DNA of 64,000 bases from an uncultured Alsobacter sp. (GTDB lineage: Bacteria > Pseudomonadota > Alphaproteobacteria > Rhizobiales > Beijerinckiaceae), in the NCBI RefSeq assembly GCF_945952055.1, contig NZ_CAMFHB010000002.1, positions 243,076 through 307,075 of the forward strand. Reading direction: 5' to 3'. Position numbers and translations under genes: made by a program. How positions within the stretch are numbered: the first letter of the stretch is position 1; each line of letters opens with the position of its first letter. The notes beneath the pieces are model-generated. The model did not search any database, was not told the origin of the DNA, and was given only the letters and a program-made list of their open reading frames with translations. This document shows, in pieces, positions 11,353-19,862 of the stretch.

Positions 11353-13221
11353 ATGTTCGGATTTGGTACTCATTCGCATGCCGCACCGGCCGACGTCGCG
11401 AAGGCCATTGATCGCTCGATGGCGGTGATCGAGTTCGATCTGGAAGGGCGGATCCTCTCCGCCAACGCCAATTTCCTCGCGACGATGGGCTATTCGCTGG
11501 ACGAGATCCGGGGAAAGCACCACAGCATGCTCGTGGAAAGCGACTATGCGCGGTCCAGCGAGTATCGCGCCTTCTGGGAGAAGCTGAAGAGAGGCGAATT
11601 CCACGCGGGCGAATTCCGGCGCCTGCGCAAGGACGGCAGCGGGATCTGGCTGCAGGCGACCTACAATCCGATCCTCGACCGCAGGGGCCGCGCCTACAAG
11701 GTCGTGAAGTTCGCGACCGACGTCACCGCCCAGAAGGAGCGGCTCGCCGACTTCACCGGCCAGATCGACGCCATCAACAAGTCTCAGGCCGTGATCCAGT
11801 TCGCGCTGGACGGCACGATCCTCGACGCCAACGCCAACTTTCTCGCCGTGGTGGGCTACAGCCTCGCCGAGGTGAAGGGGCGCCACCACAGCATCTTCGT
11901 CGATCCGGCCGAGCGTGACGCGCCCGGCTACAAGGCCTTCTGGGACAAGCTGCGCCGCGGGGAGTACGACGCCGCGCAGTATCGGCGCCTCGGCAAGGGC
12001 GGCAAGGAGGTCTGGATCCAGGCCAGCTACAACCCGATCTTCGACAGCGAAGGCAAGCCCTGCAAGGTCGTCAAGTTCGCGACCGACATCACGGCCCAGG
12101 TCAAGGCGGCCCGCATCGAGGAGGTGGTGGCCCAGATCAGCGACGCGGTCGAGGCCGCCCGCAACCGCGACCTGACGGTGCGCGTGACGGCCACGCAGGA
12201 CGCCAGCCAGAACGTGAAGACGCTGTGCGAGGGCGTGAACAGCCTGATCGACACCATGGCTTCCGTGATCGACGCGGTCGTCAGCGCCACGCAGGAGACG
12301 GAGACCGCGTCGGCGGAGATCACGTCGGGAAGCCGCGACCTCGCGGGACGCACCGAGCAGCAGGCCTCCGCCCTGGAGGAGACCGCCGCCACGACGGAGC
12401 AGCTCGCAGCCTCCGTGAAGAGCTCCGCGCAGTCGTCGCGGCAGGCCGTGGCCTATGCGGAGGAAGCGCGCGACGTCGCCGAGGAAGGCGGCCGGATCGT
12501 CGGCCAGGCCGTGGAGGCCATGACGCGGATCGAACAGGCGTCGGCGAAGATCACCGAGATCACCTCGGTGATCGACGAGATCGCCTTCCAGACCAACCTT
12601 CTCGCCCTCAACGCGGCCGTCGAGGCGGCGCGCGCGGGCGATGCCGGCAAGGGCTTCGCGGTGGTGGCCGCCGAGGTCCGGACGCTGGCCCAGAGATCGT
12701 CGGAGGCCGCCAAGGACATCGGTGGCCTGATCTCCACCTCCACGGTGGAGGTCGGACAGGGCGTCAAGCTCGTGCGCGAGGCCGGCGCCACCCTGGAACG
12801 GATCGTCGGCGCGTCGGCCAAGGTCGCCGGCACGGTCAACGAGATCTCCACCGCCTCGGCCGAACAGGCCAACGGCATCGACGAGATGAGCCAGGCCGTC
12901 GCCCACATGGACGAGATGACGCAGCAGAACGCCGCGCTGGCCGAGCAGAGCTCGGCGTCGGCCATGTCCCTCTCCCAGCAGATCGCAGCCCTGAAGTCGA
13001 TCGTGGGCGAGTTCCGGACGGGATCCGCGTCGATCTCGCACCGCCCTGCCCCCGCTCCGACCGTTCCGGCCCGGCTGCGCGACATGGCGAGCGCCGCCTT
13101 CAGCGGCAAGCCCACCGCTCCCAAGGCCGCGACGAAGCCGGTGGCGAAGCGCAAGGTCGAACCGGCCAAGGCTCCGGCGCTCAAGGCGGCCGCTGGCGGC
13201 GGGAGCTGGGACGAGTTCTGA
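11353..13221 (+). CDS. Soluble tandem-PAS methyl-accepting chemotaxis protein
   Basis: This 622-aa chemoreceptor has no signal peptide or membrane segment. Two closely similar PAS domains (about residues 18-125 and 138-248) each carry the AVI-F-L-G-I-ANANFL start and a KVVKFATD(V/I)TAQ end typical of heme- or flavin-type sensor PAS pairs. The signalling hairpin is near residue 415 ([37 protein letters not shown]), flanked by methylation-type helices. After an Ala/Pro/Lys-rich linker the chain ends SWDEF, matching the W-x-x-F pentapeptide that tethers CheR and CheB. Inferred role: cytoplasmic energy or redox taxis receptor. No che genes are adjacent. Confidence 0.9.
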   Translation: MFGFGTHSHAAPADVAKAIDRSMAVIEFDLEGRILSANANFLATMGYSLDEIRGKHHSMLVESDYARSSEYRAFWEKLKRGEFHAGEFRRLRKDGSGIWLQATYNPILDRRGRAYKVVKFATDVTAQKERLADFTGQIDAINKSQAVIQFALDGTILDANANFLAVVGYSLAEVKGRHHSIFVDPAERDAPGYKAFWDKLRRGEYDAAQYRRLGKGGKEVWIQASYNPIFDSEGKPCKVVKFATDITAQVKAARIEEVVAQISDAVEAARNRDLTVRVTATQDASQNVKTLCEGVNSLIDTMASVIDAVVSATQETETASAEITSGSRDLAGRTEQQASALEETAATTEQLAASVKSSAQSSRQAVAYAEEARDVAEEGGRIVGQAVEAMTRIEQASAKITEITSVIDEIAFQTNLLALNAAVEAARAGDAGKGFAVVAAEVRTLAQRSSEAAKDIGGLISTSTVEVGQGVKLVREAGATLERIVGASAKVAGTVNEISTASAEQANGIDEMSQAVAHMDEMTQQNAALAEQSSASAMSLSQQIAALKSIVGEFRTGSASISHRPAPAPTVPARLRDMASAAFSGKPTAPKAATKPVAKRKVEPAKAPALKAAAGGGSWDEF

Positions 13222-13363
13222 GCCCGCGACACGTCGGCGGCGCCCGGGACCCGGGCGCGGCCAGGTGGGTCGCCGCCTGCGCCGATGTGAGCGGCGCGCC
13301 GGCCGGGCCGTTCGCGAGAATGGCGAGTCGGGACAGGATCTTGGCGCCGGCGGCTCAGGGCCG

Positions 13364-13401
13364 GATTCAACCGAAACTGGTTTCAACGGTTTGATTCAAC
13401 C
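13364..13401. promoter_or_regulatory. Paired GATTCAACC repeats upstream of MFS gene
   Basis: Two copies of GATTCAACC, at 13364-13372 and 13393-13401, lie 29 bases apart, with an AACCG/CGGTT inverted pair between them. They are 85-120 bases before the MFS start. The arrangement looks like an operator, but no regulator for it is visible nearby. Confidence 0.25.
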
Positions 13402-13485
13402 AGACCGGGCAAGCCCTTCGCGTCACGAGCATTTCCAGCGTCCGCCGATTGTTCTACAAGGCCGCCACCCTTGCAGGACTGCGCC

Positions 13486-14691
13486 ATGACCTCCCAGTCG
13501 CTCCGCGCCCTGGAGGCGACGGTCCTGTTCGTCGCCTTCGTGGCCGCCACCTATGCCTTCGGGCTGTACCTCTTCCCCGCGACGGTTGAGGCGATCCGGC
13601 GGGAGATCCCGTTCGACTACCAGGTGATGGGCGTCCTCACCGGCGGCATCCAGGCCGGCTTCATGACCTTCTCGGCGGTCGCTGGGTGGCTCGTCCTGCG
13701 CTTCGGCGGGATGCGGGTGATCCTGGGCTCGGTGTGGCTCAGCGCGGTCGCCTTCGCCGCCATGGCCGGAGCCGGGGGGCCGGTCACCTTCGGCGTGCTG
13801 CTGTTCGTCATGGGCGCGATCTCGGCGACGATCTGGGTCCCGATGGTGGACGTCCTGCGCGACCTCGTTCCGGAACGCCATCGCTCGAAGGCGATGGGAG
13901 CGATAGCGGCCGGCACGAGCTACGGCCTGCTGGTGAATGCCTGGCTCGTCGCCAACCTGCTCGATGGCCAGGGCTGGCGGGCCCTCTGGCTGATCGCCGC
14001 CGGGCTGACCGTGGCGCTGGCAACCTTCGGCACGCTGCGCCTGCGCAGGCTCGCCGGGCCGGCCGGCGGGCTGCCAAGCGGCGCGGCCGCCCAGGGAACC
14101 CTGGCCCAGCGCCTGCGGGCCCTGCCGCGCGGCACCACCGTGCTGGTGCTGTCGCTCATGTTCCTGAATGGGTTGGCCAGCATCCCCTACCAGACGTTCA
14201 TCTCGCCCTATGTGGAGGCCGAGAGCACGATGGGGCGGGAGGCGGCCACCCTGGCCTGGCGGGTGATCGCGGTGGTCGGGATGTTCAGCGGCTTCCTCTT
14301 CGGCGGCCTGGGCGATCGCATCACGCCGCGCCGGGCGCTGGTGGTCTGCTTCGCCGTGATGGCCTGCGGCTTCGTCGTGACCATCGCCGGCGTGCGGCTG
14401 AACAGCGTCGCGGTCCTGGCCTCCGGCGCCTTCCTGTTCGCCTTCGTCTACTACGCCATGTTCGGGCTGGTCGCGGCCTACATCGCCTTCTTCTTCGGCG
14501 CGGGCTCGGCGGTCGTCTTCGCCGTCGGCAACGTGCTCATGGGGCTGGGCGCCGTCCTGGGCAACGTCATCGGCGACACGCTGAAGGAAGCGACCGGCTC
14601 GTTCGAGAGCGTCTACTGGATGTTCGCCGCCGGAGCGGTCGCCTCGCTCGTCATCTCGGTCGTGCTGCCGCGCAGGCTCGCCGCCGCGTAG
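13486..14691 (+). CDS. Major facilitator superfamily transporter
   Basis: The 401-aa protein has about twelve membrane segments in two six-helix halves, with a central basic loop near residues 190-215. An RDLVPERHRSKAMG segment after the fourth helix and a GGLGDRITPRRAL motif between helices 8 and 9 match the MFS pattern. The overall form is like the oxalate/formate or YbfB-type MFS_1 groups; the substrate is unknown. The ATG at 13486 has AGGA eight bases upstream and is preferred over a TTG fifteen bases earlier. It converges on the aminotransferase gene with an 8-base gap. Confidence 0.82.
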   Translation: MTSQSLRALEATVLFVAFVAATYAFGLYLFPATVEAIRREIPFDYQVMGVLTGGIQAGFMTFSAVAGWLVLRFGGMRVILGSVWLSAVAFAAMAGAGGPVTFGVLLFVMGAISATIWVPMVDVLRDLVPERHRSKAMGAIAAGTSYGLLVNAWLVANLLDGQGWRALWLIAAGLTVALATFGTLRLRRLAGPAGGLPSGAAAQGTLAQRLRALPRGTTVLVLSLMFLNGLASIPYQTFISPYVEAESTMGREAATLAWRVIAVVGMFSGFLFGGLGDRITPRRALVVCFAVMACGFVVTIAGVRLNSVAVLASGAFLFAFVYYAMFGLVAAYIAFFFGAGSAVVFAVGNVLMGLGAVLGNVIGDTLKEATGSFESVYWMFAAGAVASLVISVVLPRRLAAA

Positions 14692-14699
14692 GACCGCCG

Positions 14700-15845
14700 T
14701 CAGGCGACGGCGGCGCGCACGGCCTCGACCACACGATCCTGCGTCGCCTCGTCCAGGTAGGGATGCATGGGCAGGCTCAGGACCCGCCGGCTGAGATCCT
14801 CGGACACGGGCAGGCCGTTTCCGGCCACCGGATAGTGGCGGTAGGCCACCTGCTTGTGCAGGGGCATGGGATAGTAGACCGCCGTCGGCACGCCGGCCGA
14901 CTTCAGGGTCGCGGCGATCGCGTCGCGCCGATCGCCCGGCACCAGGATGGTGTACTGCGCCCAGACAGACACGTGCCCGTCCGGAACGAACGGCACCTGG
15001 CAGACATCGGCCAGGGCGGCGTTGTAACGGGCGGCGACGCGGTTGCGGGCCTCGATCTCGTCGGCGAACACCGCGAGCTTCTCGATCAGGATGGCCGCCT
15101 GGATGGTGTCCAGGCGCGCCGTCATGCCGATGCGGACGTTGTCGTACTTGTCGCTGCCCTGGCCGTGGACGCGCAGGCTGCGCATCAGGGCGGCCAGTTC
15201 GGCGTCCTCGGTCAGGATCGCGCCGCCATCGCCATAGCAGCCGAGCGGCTTGGCCGGGAAGAAGCTCGTGGCGGTCGCCAGGCCGAAGGTCCCGACCTTG
15301 CGGCCGTGGACCGACGCGCCGAAGGACTGCGCGGCATCGGACAGCACCCAGAGGCCCTCGGCCTCGGCCATCGCCACGATCGCGGCGTAGTCGGCGGCGA
15401 GGCCGAAGAGGTCGACCGGGATGATGCCGACCGGGCGCAGGCCCAGCGAGCGCGCCGTCTCCAGCGCCTGCCGCAGGCTGGCGGGATCGATGTTGAACGT
15501 GTCCGGCGTGCTGTCGACGAAGATCGGCGTGGCGCCGAGCCATGCCACGACCTCGGCGGTCGCGCAGAAGGTGAAGGTGGGGCAGATCACGGCGTCGCCG
15601 GGCTTCACGCCCTTGGCCATCAGGACCAGCGCCAGCGCGTCGGTGCCGGAGGCGCAGGACACGACGTGGGTGGCGCCGCAGAACGCGCCGAGCTGGGCCT
15701 CGAAGGTCTTCACCTCCGGTCCCATGATGTACTGGCCATGGTCCAGCACCCGCTTGATGGCCGCCTCGACGGCCGGGCCGATCCGCTGCTTCTGGGCAGC
15801 GAGGTCGATGAAGGCGATGGGCTCGGGTGCGGCAGGTGCGTTCAT
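14700..15845 (-). CDS. DegT/DnrJ/EryC1/StrS family PLP-dependent sugar aminotransferase
   Basis: This 381-aa enzyme has the fold-type I layout of nucleotide-sugar aminotransferases: SCASGTDALALVL near residue 63, VICPTFTFCATAEVV at 87-100, the cofactor-binding pair D170 and Q173 in SDAAQSFGA, and the Schiff-base lysine K199 in SFFPAKPLGCYGDGGAI. The family transfers an amino group, usually from glutamate, to a keto-sugar nucleotide for surface polysaccharide or glycoside synthesis. No other sugar-nucleotide genes are adjacent. The ATG at 15845 is chosen because homology begins just after it (IAFIDLAAQ). It diverges from the GntR gene by 166 bases. Confidence 0.9.
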   Translation of the reverse strand: MNAPAAPEPIAFIDLAAQKQRIGPAVEAAIKRVLDHGQYIMGPEVKTFEAQLGAFCGATHVVSCASGTDALALVLMAKGVKPGDAVICPTFTFCATAEVVAWLGATPIFVDSTPDTFNIDPASLRQALETARSLGLRPVGIIPVDLFGLAADYAAIVAMAEAEGLWVLSDAAQSFGASVHGRKVGTFGLATATSFFPAKPLGCYGDGGAILTEDAELAALMRSLRVHGQGSDKYDNVRIGMTARLDTIQAAILIEKLAVFADEIEARNRVAARYNAALADVCQVPFVPDGHVSVWAQYTILVPGDRRDAIAATLKSAGVPTAVYYPMPLHKQVAYRHYPVAGNGLPVSEDLSRRVLSLPMHPYLDEATQDRVVEAVRAAVA

Positions 15846-16011
15846 GGCCTTGTCCGATGGTCCGGTCTCTCGCCGCGACGACAGGCAGGGCCAGCACTCG
15901 CGACTTTCACGATGGCCAAATAGCACGCAAAAGAAGCAGGCGCACGCACGACCTTCCCTCTCGCCGCACCCGGGCAAATGCTGTAACCCGCGACGAGGAC
16001 CAGGATCGGAC

Positions 16012-16665
16012 ATGGCCAAGCATTCGCGGGAGGAGCTGACGTACCAGGGGCTGCTGGCGGCCCTGCGTCACGACATCCGCATGGGCCATTTTCCGCCGGG
16101 AGCACGCCTCAAGGTGGCTGAGCTCGTTCGCCGCTACCGAACGGGCGCCATGCCGGTGCGCCAGGCGCTCGTCGACCTGCAGAGCCAGGGGCTCGTCAGC
16201 ATCCCGGCCAATCGGGGTGCGAGCGTGAGGATCGTCGACGAGCGGCTGGCGGAGAACCTGTGCGACCTGCGCCAGGCCATCCTCGGGCTCGTGTTCCGGC
16301 GCTTCGTCGAGCGCGCGACACCCGCCGACATCGACACGCTCGAGGCGCTCGAGGACGACATCGGCCGGGCGGGCTCGATCGACGAGCACATGGTGCGCAA
16401 CGACCGTTTCTTCGACCACGTCATGGCGGTGGCGGGCAACGCCGAGGCCGCCGACGCGCTCGACCGCACCTGGCCCCTCCTCTATCCCGCCTTCCGCCAC
16501 TTCGGCCCGCGCGACCTCGGCGCCATCTCCGCCAACCACCGGGCCATCATCGCCGCCGCGCGCGCCGGCGACGGCGAAGCGGCCGCCCGCATCGCCCAGG
16601 AGGCGGTGGAGGCCAACCGCCGCTACATCGTCGGCCGGATCAGGGCCGAGCGGGAGGCGGGGTAG
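16012..16665 (+). CDS. GntR-family transcriptional regulator (FadR/FCD type)
   Basis: The 217-aa protein has an N-terminal winged helix (about residues 10-75, PPGARLKVAELVRRY...MPVRQALVDLQSQGLVSIPANRGASV) followed by an all-helical FCD ligand domain (about 85-210) with scattered metal- or acid-binding histidines. FCD regulators usually repress sugar-acid or organic-acid catabolic genes. Its neighbour is the convergent mannonate dehydratase/sugar ABC operon ending at 16838, so control of hexuronate uptake and breakdown is a reasonable inference. The ATG at 16012 follows GAGGACCAGGA. Confidence 0.87.
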   Translation: MAKHSREELTYQGLLAALRHDIRMGHFPPGARLKVAELVRRYRTGAMPVRQALVDLQSQGLVSIPANRGASVRIVDERLAENLCDLRQAILGLVFRRFVERATPADIDTLEALEDDIGRAGSIDEHMVRNDRFFDHVMAVAGNAEAADALDRTWPLLYPAFRHFGPRDLGAISANHRAIIAAARAGDGEAAARIAQEAVEANRRYIVGRIRAEREAG

Positions 16666-16710
16666 CCGTCATCCAACAGCCGGTGCGGTCGGGAAAGGCC
16701 TCTCCCTCTC

Positions 16711-16806
16711 CGCCGTCATGGCCGGGCTTGGCCCGGCCACCCACGACTTCAGAATGCCTCCGGCAAAGTCGTGGATGCTCGGGCCGGAGCCCGGGCAGGA
16801 CGGGTG
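16711..16806. repeat. Palindromic intergenic repeat, copy 1
   Basis: An inverted repeat of about 95 bases whose arms contain the nested palindrome GGCCGGGCTTGGCCCGGCC and the block CACGACTT...AAGTCGTGG. The same element recurs at 22085-22187 and 23955-24050. This copy is the most diverged in its centre. It lies between the convergent GntR and mannonate dehydratase genes, where it could end transcription from both sides. Confidence 0.8.
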
Positions 16807-16837
16807 AGAGTTGCATGATTCACGTTTCCTCGGCCCC

Positions 16838-17896
16838 TCACGCCGCCCAGGACGAGCGATCGCCCATGCGCAGGAGGCCCTGCATGTAGCCGATGGCGTG
16901 GGCGCGGCCGCGGTGGTTCCAGTCGGTGTCGTCGTCCATGTGGGGCACGTGGTCGTCGAGCAGGAAGCCGTTGAAGCCGGTCTTCTTCAGGAGCGCCATG
17001 GCCTCCGCCGGGTCGAAGTTGCCTTCGCCGATGAAGCACTCGGTGAAGTTCGGCACGGTGCCCTTCACGTCGCGGAAGTGGACGTAGAAGATCCGGCCCT
17101 TCGGCCCGAAGAAGTTGATCATGTCGCGCACGTTGATGGCGCCGCCCACCATCTCCGAGCAGCAGCCCAGGCACAGGTCGAGGCCCCAGGCGTCGCTGGT
17201 GGGGTTGATCTCCCAGGCGCGCTTGAAGTTCTCGACCTTGTAGAACAGCCGGGCGATGCCGCCGAGCATGGGAACCGGCGGATCGTCCGGGTGCAGGGCC
17301 ATCTTCACCCCCGCTTCCTCGGCGACCGGCAGCACGGCCTTGATGAAGTAGGTGTAGTTCGCCCACATCTCCTCCTCGGTGACGAGGGGCTCGCCGGGGC
17401 CGCGCAGCGGCATGGTGTCGAGCCAGCCCAGCCCCGTGGGCAGGAACTTGCGCCACTCGTCCTTGGTCTGCGCGGCGTCGACCACGGCCATGTCGAACTT
17501 GGTGCAGCCGGCGCCGCCGCGGCCCGGCGCGAGGCGCTCGGTGCGCCACACCGAGTTCGGCATGAAGTGGAAACCCAGGATCGGGATGCCCGCCCGGCCG
17601 ACGTTGCGCAGGGTGTAGCAGTAGTTCTCGATCTGCTCGTCGCGCCCCGGCAGACCCAGCATCACCTTGTGGTAGAAGTGGGTGGGGACGTTCTCGATGG
17701 CCTCGAGCTCGAGGCCATGCTCCTTCGCGCGCGTGACCAGGGCCCGCAGGTCCTTCTCCTCCCAGCGCGCGTCGCCCGGCAGCGTCGGGTTGTTGAGCTG
17801 GAGCGTCGTGACGCCGATCTGCTGCGCGAATTTGAGCTTCTCGTCGGTAAGTTCCTTGAACTGGCCGACGCCAATGCGGATGCCCTTGGCTGACAT
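16838..17896 (-). CDS. Mannonate dehydratase-like enzyme (UxuA family)
   Basis: This 352-aa TIM-barrel protein carries UxuA hallmarks: a GFHFMPNSVWRT stretch at residues 108-119, a Gly-rich RGGAG following it, LHPDDPP at 201-207 and a VHFRDVKGT segment near residue 275, together giving the His/Cys/Asp metal site. UxuA converts D-mannonate to 2-keto-3-deoxygluconate in glucuronate breakdown. It is the last gene of a four-gene operon with a sugar ABC importer, which supports a hexuronate role. It is somewhat shorter than enterobacterial UxuA (about 394 aa), as in many alphaproteobacterial forms, some of which act on other sugar acids, so the substrate is not certain. Confidence 0.82.
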   Translation of the reverse strand: MSAKGIRIGVGQFKELTDEKLKFAQQIGVTTLQLNNPTLPGDARWEEKDLRALVTRAKEHGLELEAIENVPTHFYHKVMLGLPGRDEQIENYCYTLRNVGRAGIPILGFHFMPNSVWRTERLAPGRGGAGCTKFDMAVVDAAQTKDEWRKFLPTGLGWLDTMPLRGPGEPLVTEEEMWANYTYFIKAVLPVAEEAGVKMALHPDDPPVPMLGGIARLFYKVENFKRAWEINPTSDAWGLDLCLGCCSEMVGGAINVRDMINFFGPKGRIFYVHFRDVKGTVPNFTECFIGEGNFDPAEAMALLKKTGFNGFLLDDHVPHMDDDTDWNHRGRAHAIGYMQGLLRMGDRSSWAA

Positions 17897-17940
17897 GTGT
17901 TTCCTCCCGAGCTTTGAGCGGATCGTCGAAGACGTGGACG

Positions 17941-18789
17941 TCACCCCTTGACCGAACCGGCGGTCATGCCCTGCACCATGAAGCGCTGGGCGACGAAATA
18001 GAGGATCATCAGGGGCAGCGACGAGATCACCGCCCCGGCCATCAGCGGCCCCCAAGGCAGCACGTCGCTGGTGATGAGGTAGTTGAGCGCGAGCGGCGTG
18101 GTGCGCTGCGATTCCGAGGTGATCAGGACCAGCGCCAGCAAGAGCTCGTTCCAGGCGCCCGTGAAGGTGAAGATCGCCACCGCCGCGATGCCGGGCGCCG
18201 AGAGCGGAATGACGATCCGGAACAGCGCGCCGAAGCGCGTCAGCCCGTCGATCATGCCCTGCTCCTCGAGTTCCTTCGGCACGCCGCGGAAATAGCCCTG
18301 CAGGAGCCAGGTCGACAGCGGCAGCGAGAAGGTGAGGTAGACGAGGATCAGCCCGTGCAGCGAGTTCCCGAGCCCGAGCCGGGCCATCAGGATCGATAGC
18401 GGGATGAAGAGCAGCGTCGTGGGCGTGAGATAGGCGAAGAGGATGAGCCGGCCGACGAAGCCACGGAAGCGGTAGCGGAACCGCGCCAGCGAATAGGCGG
18501 CGAGCGAGGAAATCACCACCGAGATGAAGGTCACCGAGCCCGCCACCAGCAGGCTGTTGCGGAGGGCGACGAGAAAGCCCTTGTCCTCCAGCAGGATGCG
18601 GTAGTTGTTCCAGGTGATGGTCTGGGGCCACAGCGACGGCACGCGGTAGATCTCGCGCGGCAGCTTCAGCGACGTGATGACCATCCAGTAGATCGGGAAG
18701 AGGACGAGGAGCACCGCGCAGGCGAGCGCCACGTAGGTGCCGATGCGGGCGAACAGGAGCCGACGGCTGATGCTGGGGGAGCCGGCCAT
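17941..18789 (-). CDS. Sugar ABC transporter permease, MalG type
   Basis: The 282-aa permease has six membrane segments and the MalG-type EAA loop (about residues 170-195, ELEEQGMIDGLTRFGALFRIVIPLSAPG). It starts within the stop codon of the MalF-type partner (ATGA overlap at 18787-18791), so the two are coupled. Together they form the channel of a carbohydrate uptake (CUT1) importer. No ATPase gene lies in the operon, so a shared MsmK/MsmX-like ATPase from elsewhere is implied. Confidence 0.88.
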   Translation of the reverse strand: MAGSPSISRRLLFARIGTYVALACAVLLVLFPIYWMVITSLKLPREIYRVPSLWPQTITWNNYRILLEDKGFLVALRNSLLVAGSVTFISVVISSLAAYSLARFRYRFRGFVGRLILFAYLTPTTLLFIPLSILMARLGLGNSLHGLILVYLTFSLPLSTWLLQGYFRGVPKELEEQGMIDGLTRFGALFRIVIPLSAPGIAAVAIFTFTGAWNELLLALVLITSESQRTTPLALNYLITSDVLPWGPLMAGAVISSLPLMILYFVAQRFMVQGMTAGSVKG

Positions 18790-19703
18790 CAGTCCTGCTC
18801 CTCGCGGCTCGTCATCATCGCGGTCGCGAAAATGACGAGGATGGCCAGCACCGGCAGCATGGCCACCGACACGGCCGCCGCCTCGCCGAGCCGCTGGGTC
18901 TGCATGCCGAAATAGGCCAGGACCGGGAACACCATGGTGGCGTCGGACGGGCCGCCTTGGGTCAGCAGCCAGACGTGCTCGAAGGAGTTCGCGGTCCAGA
19001 TCGAGGACAGGAGCGTCGTGATGATCACCACCTGCCGGATGCCCGGCCAGGTGACCGCCCTGAAGCGCTGCCAGGCATTGGCGCCGTCGATGCGCGCCGC
19101 CTCGTAGAGCTCGCCGGGAATGGTCTGCAGCGCGGCCAGGATGCTGACGAACCAGAACGGGAAGCCGCGCCAGACGGCGGCGACGATCACCGACGGCATG
19201 GCGGTCTGGCGCTGGCCGAGCCAGTCGACGATCTCCGGGTAGATGCCGGTCTGCGTCAGCACGAGATTAATGCCGCCGCCGATGGGCTGGTAGAGCACGC
19301 GCCAGGTGAGATAGGCCACGAAGGCCGGCATGGCCCACGGCAGCATCAGCATGGAGCGGAACAGCCCGCGCCCCGCGATCTTCTGGGTGACGAGCAGGGC
19401 GAGCCCGAGCCCGATCGCGAGCTTCAGGATGTCGCTGACGACGACCAGCACGATCGTGTTGCGGATGGCGCTGAAGAAGGCCGGCGAACCCGCCAGGTAG
19501 CGGAAGTTCCCGAGCCCGATGAACACGCCGTCGTTGCCGACCACGCGGTTCGTGAAGGACACCCAGATCGCATAGAAGAACGGGTAGGCGACGAGGCCCA
19601 GGAGCAGCAGCACGACGGGCAGCACGAGCCCGTAGGCGAAGAGCTGGTCCTGCGTGGCGGCGGAGAAGCGGGGCTTCGGGCTGGCCGTGCGGGGCTGGGT
19701 CAT
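18789..19703 (-). CDS. Sugar ABC transporter permease, MalF/UgpA type
   Basis: This 304-aa CUT1 permease has a short cytoplasmic N-terminus, six membrane helices and the EAA loop near residues 210-235 (GELYEAARIDGANAWQRFRAVTWPGIR). The ATG at 19703 has AAGGGCG seven bases upstream and is preferred over a longer frame beginning at 19787. It lies 159 bases downstream of the binding-protein gene, and that gap carries a strong stem-loop (19811-19849). Confidence 0.88.
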   Translation of the reverse strand: MTQPRTASPKPRFSAATQDQLFAYGLVLPVVLLLLGLVAYPFFYAIWVSFTNRVVGNDGVFIGLGNFRYLAGSPAFFSAIRNTIVLVVVSDILKLAIGLGLALLVTQKIAGRGLFRSMLMLPWAMPAFVAYLTWRVLYQPIGGGINLVLTQTGIYPEIVDWLGQRQTAMPSVIVAAVWRGFPFWFVSILAALQTIPGELYEAARIDGANAWQRFRAVTWPGIRQVVIITTLLSSIWTANSFEHVWLLTQGGPSDATMVFPVLAYFGMQTQRLGEAAAVSVAMLPVLAILVIFATAMMTSREEQD

Positions 19704-19810
19704 TCTGCGCCCTTCGACCTGGCCGCAACCGCGGCCGGCTCGGGATGAGGACTTCTGAAACAGTTCAACACCAAGAATGGTCCTCATCCAGAACAGCCGC
19801 CCGAGGCGGC

Positions 19811-19849
19811 GTGTCGAAGGATGCTGGATCTCTCCACATCCCTCGACAC
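19811..19849. repeat. Intercistronic stem-loop between sugar-binding protein and permeases
   Basis: Two 13-base arms (19811-19823 and 19837-19849) pair with a single mismatch around a 13-base loop, directly after the binding-protein stop and before the permease genes. Such structures in ABC operons are known to stabilise the upstream binding-protein mRNA or reduce readthrough, giving more binding protein than permease. There is no T-run, so a simple terminator is less likely. Confidence 0.6.
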
Positions 19850-19862
19850 AGGAGCAACGGCA

